Notes: generated by a model not told the origin, from the sequence alone. Shown: positions 44,470-53,925, counted from the first letter of the stretch. The stretch: 64,000 nucleotides of DNA from CAZDXJ01 sp050303615 (GCA_050303615.1 JBNLCC010000074.1:1-64000); one strand, 5' to 3'. Numbers and translations are program-made.

Positions 44470-45831
44470 TTAAAGCCCTTCTTTCTTAGCTGCGCTGGAT
44501 ACCTTCCATGGGTTCCATTTATCATGATACGAAACCTTGTAAAACAGCTCCATCAGATAAGCATAAGTCCGCACCACGCGTAAAAATATGCCGGTATACG
44601 GTGGAACCAGCGGCAGATACAGGCATTGCGCTATATCCATAGCACGGGCGGTATTCCCATAAATCAGGCAGACGATTATAAACTCAATGATATTGGAAAT
44701 AAAATACAGAAAATAATTGATCGCGAATATCGCAATTATTGTGTCGGCATCCGGGGAGGTGATGAACATCAGTTGGAAGATGTATATCCACCATTTAAAA
44801 TTCAATATCAGATTAAAAAACACATTATCGAACGAAGCAACGAAATTGAAAACATTGAACGATTTGGAGGGCAACAAAATATCCAAATGTTTACGCAGCC
44901 GAAAGCGGACCATCGAGCGATCCCAGCGGTAACGTTGCTTTGCAAGCTTGCTGAATTTCACCGGTGTGTTGGTAAAACAGATGGCCCGGGGTTCGTGAAT
45001 GACGCGAAACCCCAATTTACGGATTTTCAAAGTAATATCGCCATCCATTCCCGGTCCCACATCCCAACCCTTTAGCCGGTGCAGAATATCGCTGCGAAAA
45101 GCCCCATGCGCACCAGAAATTATGCGTAAAATTCCCAGCATTGAAGTCAAGGTTCTGCCGGTGGAAATAGTCTTCATGTATTCAATACATTGCATGCGGG
45201 TAGCAAGACTTTGGGTAACATTCGCCACCCTCACGTCACCACCTACTGCACCGATATTTTCGTATTGATAAAACGGTAGTAAGATGGTTTCGATACTGTC
45301 GGCGGCAAGATGTGAATCGGCATCGATATGGACAATGTATTTTCCTTGTGCAAAATACAGTGCCGTATTTGCGGCCGAGGCTTTTCCACCACGCACGGTA
45401 TTTCGGATAAACCGGTCGATTTTCCCTTCCGCCTCCAATCGGCGGCAAATTTGTTCAGTATCATCGTCCGAGCCGTCATCTACAATAACCAGTTCCAGAT
45501 TTTTATAGGTCTGCCGCTTTAATGAGGCGGCCAGTTGCGCTATATGCCGCCCTTCGTTTTTACCGGGCACCAACACCGATACCAGGGGTAATTCCGCGTG
45601 TAATTTTTTTTGGGCTTTATTCCTGGCGGGCCTGGCTAAAATTCGCCGAGGCATATAAACAAACAACAATAAAAGGTCCATTAGCACATAGCGGGTAAAA
45701 TCGAAAAAGATAAAAGGCCAAAAATAAATAACTACCTCGAAAGGTGTTAAGTGATATAAAAAATCAACGATCTGGTGGACGAAGCTGAAGAGGATAAAAT
45801 GTAAATTTTCAATGAACATGATCTTTAACAA
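44470..45831 (-). CDS. Processive family 2 glycosyltransferase (polysaccharide synthase)
   Basis: A 453-residue inner-membrane GT2 enzyme of the NodC/PgaC/Alg8 type that polymerises a sugar and probably moves the chain across the membrane. Two N-terminal hydrophobic segments come first, then the catalytic domain with VPGKNEGRHI, the UDP-binding VIVDDGSDDD, HIDADSHLAADS (DxD), the acceptor/base region ISGAHGAFRSD and the QRYRW motif that marks processive enzymes. Three or more hydrophobic segments follow. The sugar cannot be inferred. It is the last gene of a four-gene operon and overlaps the regulator gene by 23 bases. Confidence 0.9.
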   Translation of the reverse strand: MLKIMFIENLHFILFSFVHQIVDFLYHLTPFEVVIYFWPFIFFDFTRYVLMDLLLLFVYMPRRILARPARNKAQKKLHAELPLVSVLVPGKNEGRHIAQLAASLKRQTYKNLELVIVDDGSDDDTEQICRRLEAEGKIDRFIRNTVRGGKASAANTALYFAQGKYIVHIDADSHLAADSIETILLPFYQYENIGAVGGDVRVANVTQSLATRMQCIEYMKTISTGRTLTSMLGILRIISGAHGAFRSDILHRLKGWDVGPGMDGDITLKIRKLGFRVIHEPRAICFTNTPVKFSKLAKQRYRWDRSMVRFRLRKHLDILLPSKSFNVFNFVASFDNVFFNLILNFKWWIYIFQLMFITSPDADTIIAIFAINYFLYFISNIIEFIIVCLIYGNTARAMDIAQCLYLPLVPPYTGIFLRVVRTYAYLMELFYKVSYHDKWNPWKVSSAAKKEGL

Positions 45832-47224
45832 ATCGTTCCAGTGAATGGATAATGTCGGTACTAACTGTAATTGTTTTCAGCTGATAAGGAATTCGCGGGG
45901 AATAATGCAAATTGTTAGCTAACAACTTCGCGATGGCTTCGGTCAACCTCACAATGGCAGTTTCCGCATTCACTTTGGATGTTTCAACCATCAGGATCAT
46001 AAAAATCGATTGACTGTGAGTGGTAATGACATCGGATTTACGCAGGGTGCTTTTAAAAAAACTGCCGATTTCTTCGAATAACTGCTGAGCGCGGTCGCCC
46101 AGTTGTTGATAGATTTGTTCGATGTCAATATGAATAAAAGCCAGCGAACTTTTCGAGATCTGATAACGACGGATGCGTTCTATTTCAACCCCTAAGAACT
46201 GGCGGAATGCGGCTTCAGGTAAAAAGGTTACCTTCGATGCAATGATTTTGTCAAACAACGAATCCAAACCGTAAACAGCGGCGTTCCTGCCGACGAAAGT
46301 CGCTTGGAAAGATTTGATATCCACATATCCCTGATCTTCCGGCGCATTGAGTCTACCGCAGTTATAGCATTGCGTGATGACATCAGGATCTTGAAAATGA
46401 TGACTGCAGCGGTTACAGCGATATATCACCGCCGGTTTATCGTAATCGACGCCGATATGTTTTAATTCGCGATCACATTTGGGGCAGATTAACCGGTCGC
46501 CCTGTAAATATTTCGCCCTTTCTCCTATATAGGCGCACTTGAAATGATGAATCATATCGTCGATGGTTAAGTCTTCCGTCTGACATTGCGGACAAACTTC
46601 TTTAAAACTAAGAAAAGCGCTGTAGCAATGACTACATAAATACGCCTTGGTTATAAACCGGCTGCTGAGCAAATGTTGCGATTCTAAAAACTCAAAAATA
46701 TGCAATAAATTTCCATCCGCCTGGTCGACCAAAGGACTGAGCTGCGGATAAATATAACCGGCGATATTTTGGGCGGTGATAACAGGTTTTATTTCGGCTT
46801 TCCGGCTGGCCACAAAGCGCAGTATTCTGAAAGCCAGGTCGGTATCAGCGGCGGTGTGCCAGTCCGGCAAATGTTCGATCCACTGATTAAGCGGTTCGAA
46901 TCCGTTGACTAGTGTTGAGATTTTTGCATTGCTCCGATGTTCTTCGACAATACCATCACAGCCTTGTGAATCCAGATCCTCCGTATTTAACGATTTATTG
47001 ACAAGAAACAAGATAGGCCGTAAATAGATGCCCGGAACCAATTGCCGGCGAATTTGCTGCAGCAGTTGTTTGGCTTGTGCTAAGTCCGTCCTGGCGTCAA
47101 TCAGCCAACATCCGATATTAGCGCCGCTGCCGCACAATGCCTTAATCTCAGCGAGCAATACCGATTTGGCAAAATCCACCCGCGGTGCATCCCGGACCGG
47201 CTGAACGAAATAAACGGTTCTCAT
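45809..47224 (-). CDS. TackOD1-like zinc-ribbon protein with degenerate GGDEF domain
   Basis: A 471-residue cytoplasmic protein in three parts. Residues about 1-130 resemble a degraded receiver-like domain. Residues about 190-310 hold multiple CxxC zinc knuckles (CSHC, CPQC, CPKC, CNRC, CYNC) in the manner of the TackOD1 metal-binding domain. Residues about 320-471 follow a diguanylate cyclase fold, but the GGDEF motif is replaced by SQSIF (404-408), so it should be inactive. The RxxD inhibitory-site motif is kept as Arg395-Lys-Ser-Asp398 at exactly the PleD spacing. That combination suits a c-di-GMP receptor such as PelD. It overlaps both the adaptor gene (4 bases) and the glycosyltransferase gene (23 bases), so it probably controls the synthase. 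Confidence 0.78.
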   Translation of the reverse strand: MRTVYFVQPVRDAPRVDFAKSVLLAEIKALCGSGANIGCWLIDARTDLAQAKQLLQQIRRQLVPGIYLRPILFLVNKSLNTEDLDSQGCDGIVEEHRSNAKISTLVNGFEPLNQWIEHLPDWHTAADTDLAFRILRFVASRKAEIKPVITAQNIAGYIYPQLSPLVDQADGNLLHIFEFLESQHLLSSRFITKAYLCSHCYSAFLSFKEVCPQCQTEDLTIDDMIHHFKCAYIGERAKYLQGDRLICPKCDRELKHIGVDYDKPAVIYRCNRCSHHFQDPDVITQCYNCGRLNAPEDQGYVDIKSFQATFVGRNAAVYGLDSLFDKIIASKVTFLPEAAFRQFLGVEIERIRRYQISKSSLAFIHIDIEQIYQQLGDRAQQLFEEIGSFFKSTLRKSDVITTHSQSIFMILMVETSKVNAETAIVRLTEAIAKLLANNLHYSPRIPYQLKTITVSTDIIHSLERFVKDHVH

Positions 47225-48195
47225 TGGTTACTTCCTTCGACTCTGACACGCATCAAATCATAATTTTTCCATAACAGGGCCTGTTCTTGATCGATGGGTA
47301 TCACTTTGATTCGGATGCGCGTATCCAGCGGTTCATAATCCTCCCATTGTACTTTGGGGAATGCATAAGCTGTAGAGTGAATCGCCTCAATTATACCAGT
47401 CCCAAACCGCCCGTCCGGAAAAGCGATATCCACATTAGCTCCCTCAGCAAGATTTTTTAATTCATGCTTGCTCAAAAATGCCTCAATGGTAACCGGCGCG
47501 TTAAATGACTCATAAATAACGATGGGATCCCCTTTTTTAACAAACTCCTGGGGATTGAAAAGAATTTTTTTAACGATTCCGTCAAACGGAGCGACGATGC
47601 TGTAGGGCTGGCACTGTTTCGGCACGCTCGCAACGGCCAATTGCATACCGAGTGTACGACGCAATTGCTGCTGGATATCACGTTCCTTGATTAAAAGCCC
47701 CAATTGAAATCGCAACTTTTCGCTTTGTTGGATTTCATCATATAAGTCGTCGTCCAATTCCAGTGCACGACGTAATTGCAGCATGTCGGCCGATTCCCTC
47801 AATCCGGCCAGTTGCTGTCGCAGGGAGTCGATACGGGCATTTTTGAGTTCAATCTCATAACTTAATTTATCCAATTGAAAATCCGGTTTTTGATCGCAAA
47901 TCTGAGCCGGTGTTAGCGACGCGATCAATTCCCCTTTGGCGACTACTTGCGATTCCGATACGGCAATATTCGACAGATTGCCGTCAATCGTGGAACTTAA
48001 ATTAGTCTTTTCTACCTTGACTTGTCCATAGCCTTCAAAACCGGTCAACACGAGGTACAAATAATACAGAAAGTAACCGAACACAATCAGTAAAACCACC
48101 AGATACAACCAATGACTTATTTTATGTACGGTTTTTTCCGGTGCAACCGTTTCGGGCAAGCTGGTAAGATAACTGCGGCGTTTTCTTATTCTCAT
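47221..48195 (-). CDS. HlyD-type periplasmic adaptor (membrane fusion protein)
   Basis: A 324-residue single-pass inner-membrane protein. After a basic N-terminus and one membrane helix (WLYLVVLLIVFGYFLYYLYL) comes the first half of a lipoyl/beta-barrel domain (STIDGNLSNIAVSESQVVAKGE), a coiled-coil hairpin of about 80 residues, and the second lipoyl half (YSIVAPFDGIVKKILFNPQEFVKKGD-type sequence, split around residues 225-250). This resembles the periplasmic part of Alg44 and MFP subunits of efflux pumps. It would link the inner-membrane synthase to the outer-membrane factor encoded just upstream, which it overlaps by 4 bases. No ABC or RND pump gene is present. Confidence 0.88.
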   Translation of the reverse strand: MRIRKRRSYLTSLPETVAPEKTVHKISHWLYLVVLLIVFGYFLYYLYLVLTGFEGYGQVKVEKTNLSSTIDGNLSNIAVSESQVVAKGELIASLTPAQICDQKPDFQLDKLSYEIELKNARIDSLRQQLAGLRESADMLQLRRALELDDDLYDEIQQSEKLRFQLGLLIKERDIQQQLRRTLGMQLAVASVPKQCQPYSIVAPFDGIVKKILFNPQEFVKKGDPIVIYESFNAPVTIEAFLSKHELKNLAEGANVDIAFPDGRFGTGIIEAIHSTAYAFPKVQWEDYEPLDTRIRIKVIPIDQEQALLWKNYDLMRVRVEGSNQ

Positions 48196-50252
48196 TCGGT
48201 TCGACTAACCAATCTAAAGAAACGGCTGAAATTTTCAATGGCGAAACGGCTGATACCGGCGGTTTGATTTAATTCGGTCATCAGCTGTTCCAATTGCCAT
48301 TCATTTTCAAAGTCGTCGGCACGCAGCACAACCACCACCTTTTCAGTCGGTATGTTCTGTAACAACGGCTGCAGGCGCCGCGTTAAAGTTTTAAGCTTGC
48401 GGCTGCCGTAGAGCATGATATAGACGCCATCCACCAACGGCGAAATTTCCCGATATATAGTTGCATTCGACCAGTTCCAAGGCACGGCAACCGTTAACTG
48501 CTGCATACCGACCGCTTTGCGGATTCCGCTCAGCATAGCTAGATAATTATCCAGATAAAATTGCTGGCGTTGTTTGAAATCGTCAAAAACCTGGGGTTCG
48601 ATATCTAAATGTAAGGGTAAATTTTTTTCGGCAAAAATTGCCGCCTTGAGTGCGGCGCGCTGATGATTTTCAGGCAGCACCCATTCATTGGCGCCGATGA
48701 TAAGTTCCGTTTGCAACCCGGTATCATCGGCTAATTTAAAAAATTCAGTCAGTTTGTCGTGATCGGTTTTTTTACCTGCGCTGATCAACACTTGGTCAAT
48801 GCCCTTAGTCTGCAAAAATCCGAGCAAGTTCCGGTTATCCATGCGATTAAATCCCGGTGACCATAAATAAAGACTTCTATGCCACGGTCTGGCTCGATTA
48901 TTTCCGGTATCCATAGGATATAACACTAAAAATTCAGGCTGAAATTGCAAATGCGACAATAGAAAAACCTCATTGACGCGCCAATACAGTTCGCGCTTCA
49001 CTTCGTTGAGTTCAAAAGCCGCATCCAGTGTCGTCTTTAATTGTGTCAGCGCGAGAATGAGTTGTCGCTCATCGCCCAGCAGCAAGTCCTCCATCGAGCG
49101 GCGAAGCCGTTCCAAGGCGCGTTGATAACGATAGTATTGTTTGATTACCTGCTTTTGCTGATAACGTACTTGCGAATAGGCGTACCGGACCCGCACCAAC
49201 TTTTCCCAGCTATTTAATTCAGCTTCACTTTCGGCTTCTTGTAATTGATGTTGCAAGGCTTGCTCATCATCCAATGTCAATGGAATCTTGAAAAACATAC
49301 CGATACTGGTATTACCCTTGCCGAATTGGTCGTTATTAATGAGTCCCTGACGAAGAAAAAAACGCAGCCGCTTATTGTCTCTCGCCTTTTCTTTGTATTC
49401 CAGGATATCCTTCTCCAATTGTGTTATTTTCGTTTGCGAAGTCTCATTGCGGATCAGCTCAGCAATGCGTTTCATGTCAATATCAATCAACGGCAGATTA
49501 ACCGGATCATTAATGATTTCATCGAGAAAAGTAGCGCTGTGCAAGTAATCCAGTTCGTGGCGGATACGAATCAATTCGTCCTCACTCACCAGCAGGTCAT
49601 CTAATTGGCTCCAACCTTTAAAATAAGCGCGGCGTTCCACTTGGTAGATAGATTGCATTAATTCCAATCTGAGCGTCAGCAATTGGGAACTTAATCCTGC
49701 AAATATTTTCGCCCATTGATGACGGCGGCACCGATATTCGCCGGTGATGCGCTGAATTTCCGCCTGCATCCGGCTCAATTCGGCTTCGTGATAAAGCGCC
49801 TTTGCACGGTATGTGTTACCCATAAAGCCTTCATTCAACACGTCCCAGGATAATTCAACGTAACTACGCGCGCCGATATCATTATCATCGACAAAGTCCT
49901 CATCGGCATTGTTCTGAACCAGATTCGTCGCAAGTCTGCCTCTTATATCCAGCCCCCAGTCCCGATCATAATCTTCCGCCCGCGCTTGTAATGCCCTCGC
50001 CCGGTATTGTTCGGGATTCGGCAAGGAACAAGGTTCGCTAAAAGTTTCAATGGCCAATGAAAGATCGCTTTGATTCAAAGGCAAGCGTTGGAATTTATTA
50101 AAGATAGAAAGCGCTTGCGCTTTTAATTGCCTGTATTCCTCGATTTTATCGGAATCCTGACTGCCCAATACTACAGTTGAAACTAACAAACCGAAACCGA
50201 TTAGAAAAGAAAAACGGCTGGTAAAAAATGAATATCGCGAAAAAAAAGGCAT
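48192..50252 (-). CDS. TolC-like outer-membrane factor fused to a glycosidase-like domain
   Basis: A 686-residue exported protein. A signal peptide (hydrophobic stretch FLIGFGLLVSTVVLG) is followed by about 400 residues of long amphipathic helices with a short beta part (GLDIRGRLATNLV, DIGARSYVELSWDVLN), as in TolC-type outer-membrane factors. Residues about 455-686 form a different unit that reads like a TIM-barrel glycosidase: LYLWSPGFNRMDNRNLLGFL, LHLDIEPQVFDDF with Asp550 and Glu552, LTVAVPWNWSN and YIMLYGSRKL. That DxE on a predicted strand 4 recalls GH18-like active sites, but family membership is not proven. The fusion suggests the exit channel carries its own trimming or editing enzyme. 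It is the first gene of the four-gene operon. Confidence 0.72.
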   Translation of the reverse strand: MPFFSRYSFFTSRFSFLIGFGLLVSTVVLGSQDSDKIEEYRQLKAQALSIFNKFQRLPLNQSDLSLAIETFSEPCSLPNPEQYRARALQARAEDYDRDWGLDIRGRLATNLVQNNADEDFVDDNDIGARSYVELSWDVLNEGFMGNTYRAKALYHEAELSRMQAEIQRITGEYRCRRHQWAKIFAGLSSQLLTLRLELMQSIYQVERRAYFKGWSQLDDLLVSEDELIRIRHELDYLHSATFLDEIINDPVNLPLIDIDMKRIAELIRNETSQTKITQLEKDILEYKEKARDNKRLRFFLRQGLINNDQFGKGNTSIGMFFKIPLTLDDEQALQHQLQEAESEAELNSWEKLVRVRYAYSQVRYQQKQVIKQYYRYQRALERLRRSMEDLLLGDERQLILALTQLKTTLDAAFELNEVKRELYWRVNEVFLLSHLQFQPEFLVLYPMDTGNNRARPWHRSLYLWSPGFNRMDNRNLLGFLQTKGIDQVLISAGKKTDHDKLTEFFKLADDTGLQTELIIGANEWVLPENHQRAALKAAIFAEKNLPLHLDIEPQVFDDFKQRQQFYLDNYLAMLSGIRKAVGMQQLTVAVPWNWSNATIYREISPLVDGVYIMLYGSRKLKTLTRRLQPLLQNIPTEKVVVVLRADDFENEWQLEQLMTELNQTAGISRFAIENFSRFFRLVSRTE

Positions 50253-50668
50253 TGAAACTTATTTCCTCAAGTCAATGACTTAGTTGTGGAAAAAAACAGT
50301 GGTTAATTGAACATGAAAGATTGATTATATTTTATTAGTTATATAATAAATTGCTGAAAAAGATACGCATATTTCTCTCATCTTTTGAAAATCTTTTTTA
50401 AAATTAGTATTGGTTCACAAATTTTCGTTATATTGGCCGTGGATATTAACAACAACGCTCATTCGCCGGAATAACAATTCCGTCCTTTCGGTAGTGGATC
50501 TTTTTGTCATACTCCGGCAACCCTATTGGACAAGTATCGACATCAACCATGACGCGTGACAAACCGCTATCGCCCTCTGATTAATGCGCGAATAGCGTGA
50601 TAGATCATTATTAGGTTCTATCGCTTAGTTTTTTATCGAAAAAGTCATTCTCTGTCCCGCTGGTCTCA
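50253..50668. other. Intergenic region between polysaccharide operon and zwf
   Basis: 416 bases. The first 150 are very AT-rich and should hold the promoter of the polysaccharide operon on the minus strand; no site can be fixed confidently. A small hairpin (GATAGA at 50600, TCTATC at 50618) followed by TTTTTT lies in the plus direction, where no gene ends. No open frame of interest was seen. Confidence 0.35.
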
Positions 50669-52072
50669 TTAGACTTCGACCAATATTGGGTTGTGCCAGC
50701 AACCGTCTGTTGCGATCAGCGCATCAGCCTGCTTCGGCCCCCAACTGCCGCGTTCGTAAAAATGGACCGGACCGTGGACATCAAGCACCGGATCAACTAC
50801 GGCCCAAGCGGCCTCCACTGCGTCTTCTCGAGTAAAAAGCGTGCCGTTTTTAACCAGAGCATCTTCCAAAAGTCGTTCATAAGGGTCTTCCTCTCCCAAT
50901 TGCTCTCTTAACAAGTACAACTCCCGTTGGTTGCCGATAAACTCCTTTCCCGCTTGCTTGACGCGAGCGGCAAGTGCGATAGCGGAGTTTGGGGATAACC
51001 GAAAACGTAGATAATTGGCGCGGCCGGCCGACGGCACCGAATCGTCGAACAACTTTTGTGGCGGCGGCTTCAGTTCCACCAGCACTTCGGCCGCCGTTCC
51101 GGCGAGAAATTTACCGGAGCGTAAATACCACGGCACGCCCTGCCAGCGCCACGAATCGATGAAAAGCCGCAACGCACAAAACGTCTCCACGTCGGAATCC
51201 TTGGCGACACCCGGTTCATCCCGATATCCCATGTACTGGCCGCGGACCACATCGTCCGAATGCAGCGGTCGCATCGCTTGAAAAATCTTGACTTTTTCGC
51301 TATGCACGGCGCCGAAACCCTGATAAGCCGGCGGCTCCATGGCCAGCAACGCAACAATCTGGAAAAGATGATTCTGAATGACATCGCGCAGGCAACCGGC
51401 GCCTTCGTAAAAACTGCCGCGGTCCTCCACGCCGAAATTCTCGGCCAGCGTGATTTGAACGCTGGCCACGCAATTACGGTTCCAAATCGGTTCCAGAAAC
51501 GAATTGGCAAAGCGAAAATAAAGGATATTCATGATCGATTCTTTGCCGAGGTAATGGTCGATTCGAAAAATTGAATCCTCCGGAAATACCGATTTTGCGA
51601 TACGGTTGAGTTCACGCGCAGAGGCCAGATCCCGCCCGAACGGCTTTTCGACAATAACCGACGCACGCTCGGCCAAGCCAGTGGCCCCAAGCTCTTCGAT
51701 GACCCTCGTAAACAAGGACGGCGGAACAGCCAGGTAATGCGAAGGATACCGGGCATCGCCCAACGCTTGTTTTATTGCCGGGAATGTTTCCCGGTCATAA
51801 TAATCCCCACACACATAGCTCAACAAGGACAGCAGATGGTCCAACGCACGCTGATTATCAATCCCGCCGGATCGCCGGATGCTATCCGTCACGTACGCAT
51901 GCAATTGCGCAATACTCCACTTCGAGGAGGCAACCCCGATAATGGGAATCTGCAGCACGCCACGCTTGGCCATCGCATACAGCGCCGGGTAGATCTTCTT
52001 TTTGGCCAGATCGCCCGTTGCGCCGAATAGCACCAGCGCATCCGCATGCGCCCTATCTCGGTTAGCCTGCAT
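50669..52072 (-). CDS. zwf: Glucose-6-phosphate 1-dehydrogenase
   Basis: First enzyme of the oxidative pentose phosphate and Entner-Doudoroff routes; oxidises glucose-6-phosphate with NADP+ or NAD+. The 467-residue protein has the dinucleotide loop LVLFGATGDLAKKKIYPAL and the catalytic signature RIDHYLGKESIMNILYFRF with the active-site histidine. VEKPFGRDLASA is also typical. It lies 1 base after gnd, so the two enzymes are made together. In methanotrophs these enzymes can serve as a cyclic formaldehyde-oxidising route and as a source of reducing power from stored glycogen. The pair looks more GC-rich than the genes on either side. Confidence 0.96.
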   Translation of the reverse strand: MQANRDRAHADALVLFGATGDLAKKKIYPALYAMAKRGVLQIPIIGVASSKWSIAQLHAYVTDSIRRSGGIDNQRALDHLLSLLSYVCGDYYDRETFPAIKQALGDARYPSHYLAVPPSLFTRVIEELGATGLAERASVIVEKPFGRDLASARELNRIAKSVFPEDSIFRIDHYLGKESIMNILYFRFANSFLEPIWNRNCVASVQITLAENFGVEDRGSFYEGAGCLRDVIQNHLFQIVALLAMEPPAYQGFGAVHSEKVKIFQAMRPLHSDDVVRGQYMGYRDEPGVAKDSDVETFCALRLFIDSWRWQGVPWYLRSGKFLAGTAAEVLVELKPPPQKLFDDSVPSAGRANYLRFRLSPNSAIALAARVKQAGKEFIGNQRELYLLREQLGEEDPYERLLEDALVKNGTLFTREDAVEAAWAVVDPVLDVHGPVHFYERGSWGPKQADALIATDGCWHNPILVEV

Positions 52073-52073
52073 T

Positions 52074-53096
52074 TCAGTTGACTCCTTTCAGCTTTTCGTC
52101 ATGCCCGCCAAATTGCTTGCGCATCGCAGAGAGCAGCCGGTCAGCAAAATCGGATTCGCCTCGCGATTCAAAACGGCTGAACAGTGCCGCACTGATGACC
52201 GGCGCAGGAACCCCCTCATCGACCGCAGCCAAGACGGTCCAGCGGCCTTCACCCGAATCCGAAACGCGGCCTTGGTACGTGGCAAGCGCGGGATCCTCCT
52301 GGAGTGCCGCGGCGGTGAGGTCCAGCAACCAGGAACTGATCACGCTGCCGCGCCGCCACACTTCCGCGATTTCCGGCAGCTGAAACCTATATTGATAATA
52401 TTCCGGATTGCGCAGCGGCGTGGTTTCGGCGTCAGAATCATTTGCCCGGGCACCTACCCCGGCGTTGTGTAAGATGTTCAAACCCTCGGCATATGCAGCC
52501 ATCAGCCCATATTCAATGCCGTTGTGGACCATCTTGACGAAGTGTCCTGCGCCGTGCGGACCGCAATGCAGATAGCCTTGACCGGCAGTGCTTTGGCTGT
52601 CCTTAAAACCGGGAGAGACCGGCACGGAACCGGTTCCCGGTGCGAGGGCGGCAAAAATTGAATCCAGGTACTGCACGACGCCCTCTTCTCCGCCGATCAT
52701 CAGACAATAACCACGTTCGAATCCAAACACCCCGCCGCTGGTTCCGACGTCTACGTAATGAATCCCGCTGGCTTTCAGGCTCTCTCCGCGTCGAATATCG
52801 TCATGGTAGTAGGAATTGCCGCCGTCGATGACGATATCACCGGCATCGAGCAATGGCTTCAGCTCGGCCAATACCTGATCAACCACTGCCGCCGGCAGCA
52901 TCAACCAAATTACGCGCGGTCCGGTCAGTTGAGCAACAAGATTTTCAAGCGAGCCTGCACCGCCGGCCCCCTGCCCTTGTAGTTCCGCCACAATCGCCGC
53001 ATTGGTATCGTACACGAGGCAGTCGTGTCCGCTGTTCATCAAACGCCGGACCATATCGTAGCCCATGCGTCCCAGCCCAATCATGCCTAGTTCCAT
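52074..53096 (-). CDS. gnd: 6-phosphogluconate dehydrogenase, short (YqeC/GndA-like) type
   Basis: Oxidatively decarboxylates 6-phosphogluconate to ribulose-5-phosphate. At 340 residues it belongs to the short, often NAD+-preferring form rather than the 470-residue enzyme. Visible: the N-terminal Rossmann motif MIGLGRMGYDMVRRLMNSGH, IDGGNSYYHDDIRRG, the substrate site VDVGTSGGVFGFERGYCLMIGG-type sequence, and the catalytic lysine in HFVKMVHNGIEYG. A strong AGGAG precedes the ATG. It is the promoter-proximal gene of a gnd-zwf pair with only 1 base between them. Confidence 0.95.
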   Translation of the reverse strand: MELGMIGLGRMGYDMVRRLMNSGHDCLVYDTNAAIVAELQGQGAGGAGSLENLVAQLTGPRVIWLMLPAAVVDQVLAELKPLLDAGDIVIDGGNSYYHDDIRRGESLKASGIHYVDVGTSGGVFGFERGYCLMIGGEEGVVQYLDSIFAALAPGTGSVPVSPGFKDSQSTAGQGYLHCGPHGAGHFVKMVHNGIEYGLMAAYAEGLNILHNAGVGARANDSDAETTPLRNPEYYQYRFQLPEIAEVWRRGSVISSWLLDLTAAALQEDPALATYQGRVSDSGEGRWTVLAAVDEGVPAPVISAALFSRFESRGESDFADRLLSAMRKQFGGHDEKLKGVN

Positions 53097-53337
53097 CGTG
53101 AATCTCCTTAGAGGTCTTCGAAATTTGTTCCGGCGCTACTCAACCTTGCTGAAGCATCTGCGTGCGTTTAGGTTTACCGGTGTCATTTCTTATACCATAG
53201 GACACCTGACTCAACAACCCTTTGCCATAGCAGTGCATGCTCGCCATCGGCTTTACAAAACCCGCTGAATCGTGGCCGCAGCTGTTCGAATGCTTACTTT
53301 ATTAATCGCTTAAGTTGCGTATAATTTCCCGGACCTC

Positions 53338-53925
53338 ATGCAAGGTAACAAGCTAATGAAAAAGACCGACACCCAAAAATTCGTAATCCGCTTCGCTGAA
53401 AGCGTGATTGTCGTCATATATATAATCTTTGAAGAATTAATCTGGAATATTTTTGCTGAACCGCTATTCCGGCTATTCAAAAAATTGGTGCCGCTGGAGG
53501 CTCTGACAACTACCTTTTTGACTATGAACAGGTATCTGTTATTGGTAACCTTTGTGGTGTGCCTGGCAGTTGCCGAGGCGATCGGTTTATTATCGGGAAT
53601 CAGTTTTCTTAATGGACAGGTATTTTTCGGTGTGGTGATTTATACGCTGAAAATACCCACCGCGGCGTTTACCTTTTGGCTGTTTGATTTAACCAAACAA
53701 CAATTGTTTACCTTCCAATGGCTCAAAAACAGTTACGATTTGACCATGAAACTGATCGACCTGATCGTCAATTCATCGGTTCACGTTTATATAAAATCCA
53801 AAATCCTGTCGGTGCGGGCCAAGTTAACAGAGTTATCGATCAAATATTTCGGCAAAGAAGGATTTATCGCCAGCGTCAAACAACACTATCATGTCTTTAA
53901 AGACTACTATAGGAAATACCGATAA
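53338..53925 (+). CDS. Hypothetical inner-membrane protein
   Basis: A 195-residue protein I do not recognise. Two or three hydrophobic segments are visible (SVIVVIYIIFEELIWNIF near residue 23, YLLLVTFVVCLAVAEAIGLL near 66 and VFFGVVIYTLKIPTAAFTFW near 96). A basic helical tail of about 75 residues with KSKILSVRAKLTEL and a terminal YYRKYR follows. An in-frame ATG at 53356 (MKKTD) is an alternative start. It is transcribed alone, away from gnd. Well-formed codon usage and length support a real gene. Confidence 0.7.
   Translation: MQGNKLMKKTDTQKFVIRFAESVIVVIYIIFEELIWNIFAEPLFRLFKKLVPLEALTTTFLTMNRYLLLVTFVVCLAVAEAIGLLSGISFLNGQVFFGVVIYTLKIPTAAFTFWLFDLTKQQLFTFQWLKNSYDLTMKLIDLIVNSSVHVYIKSKILSVRAKLTELSIKYFGKEGFIASVKQHYHVFKDYYRKYR

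Noticed and set aside
50595..50632. Hairpin plus T-run resembling a terminator on the plus strand
   Set aside because: Stem is only about six pairs and no plus-strand gene ends there.
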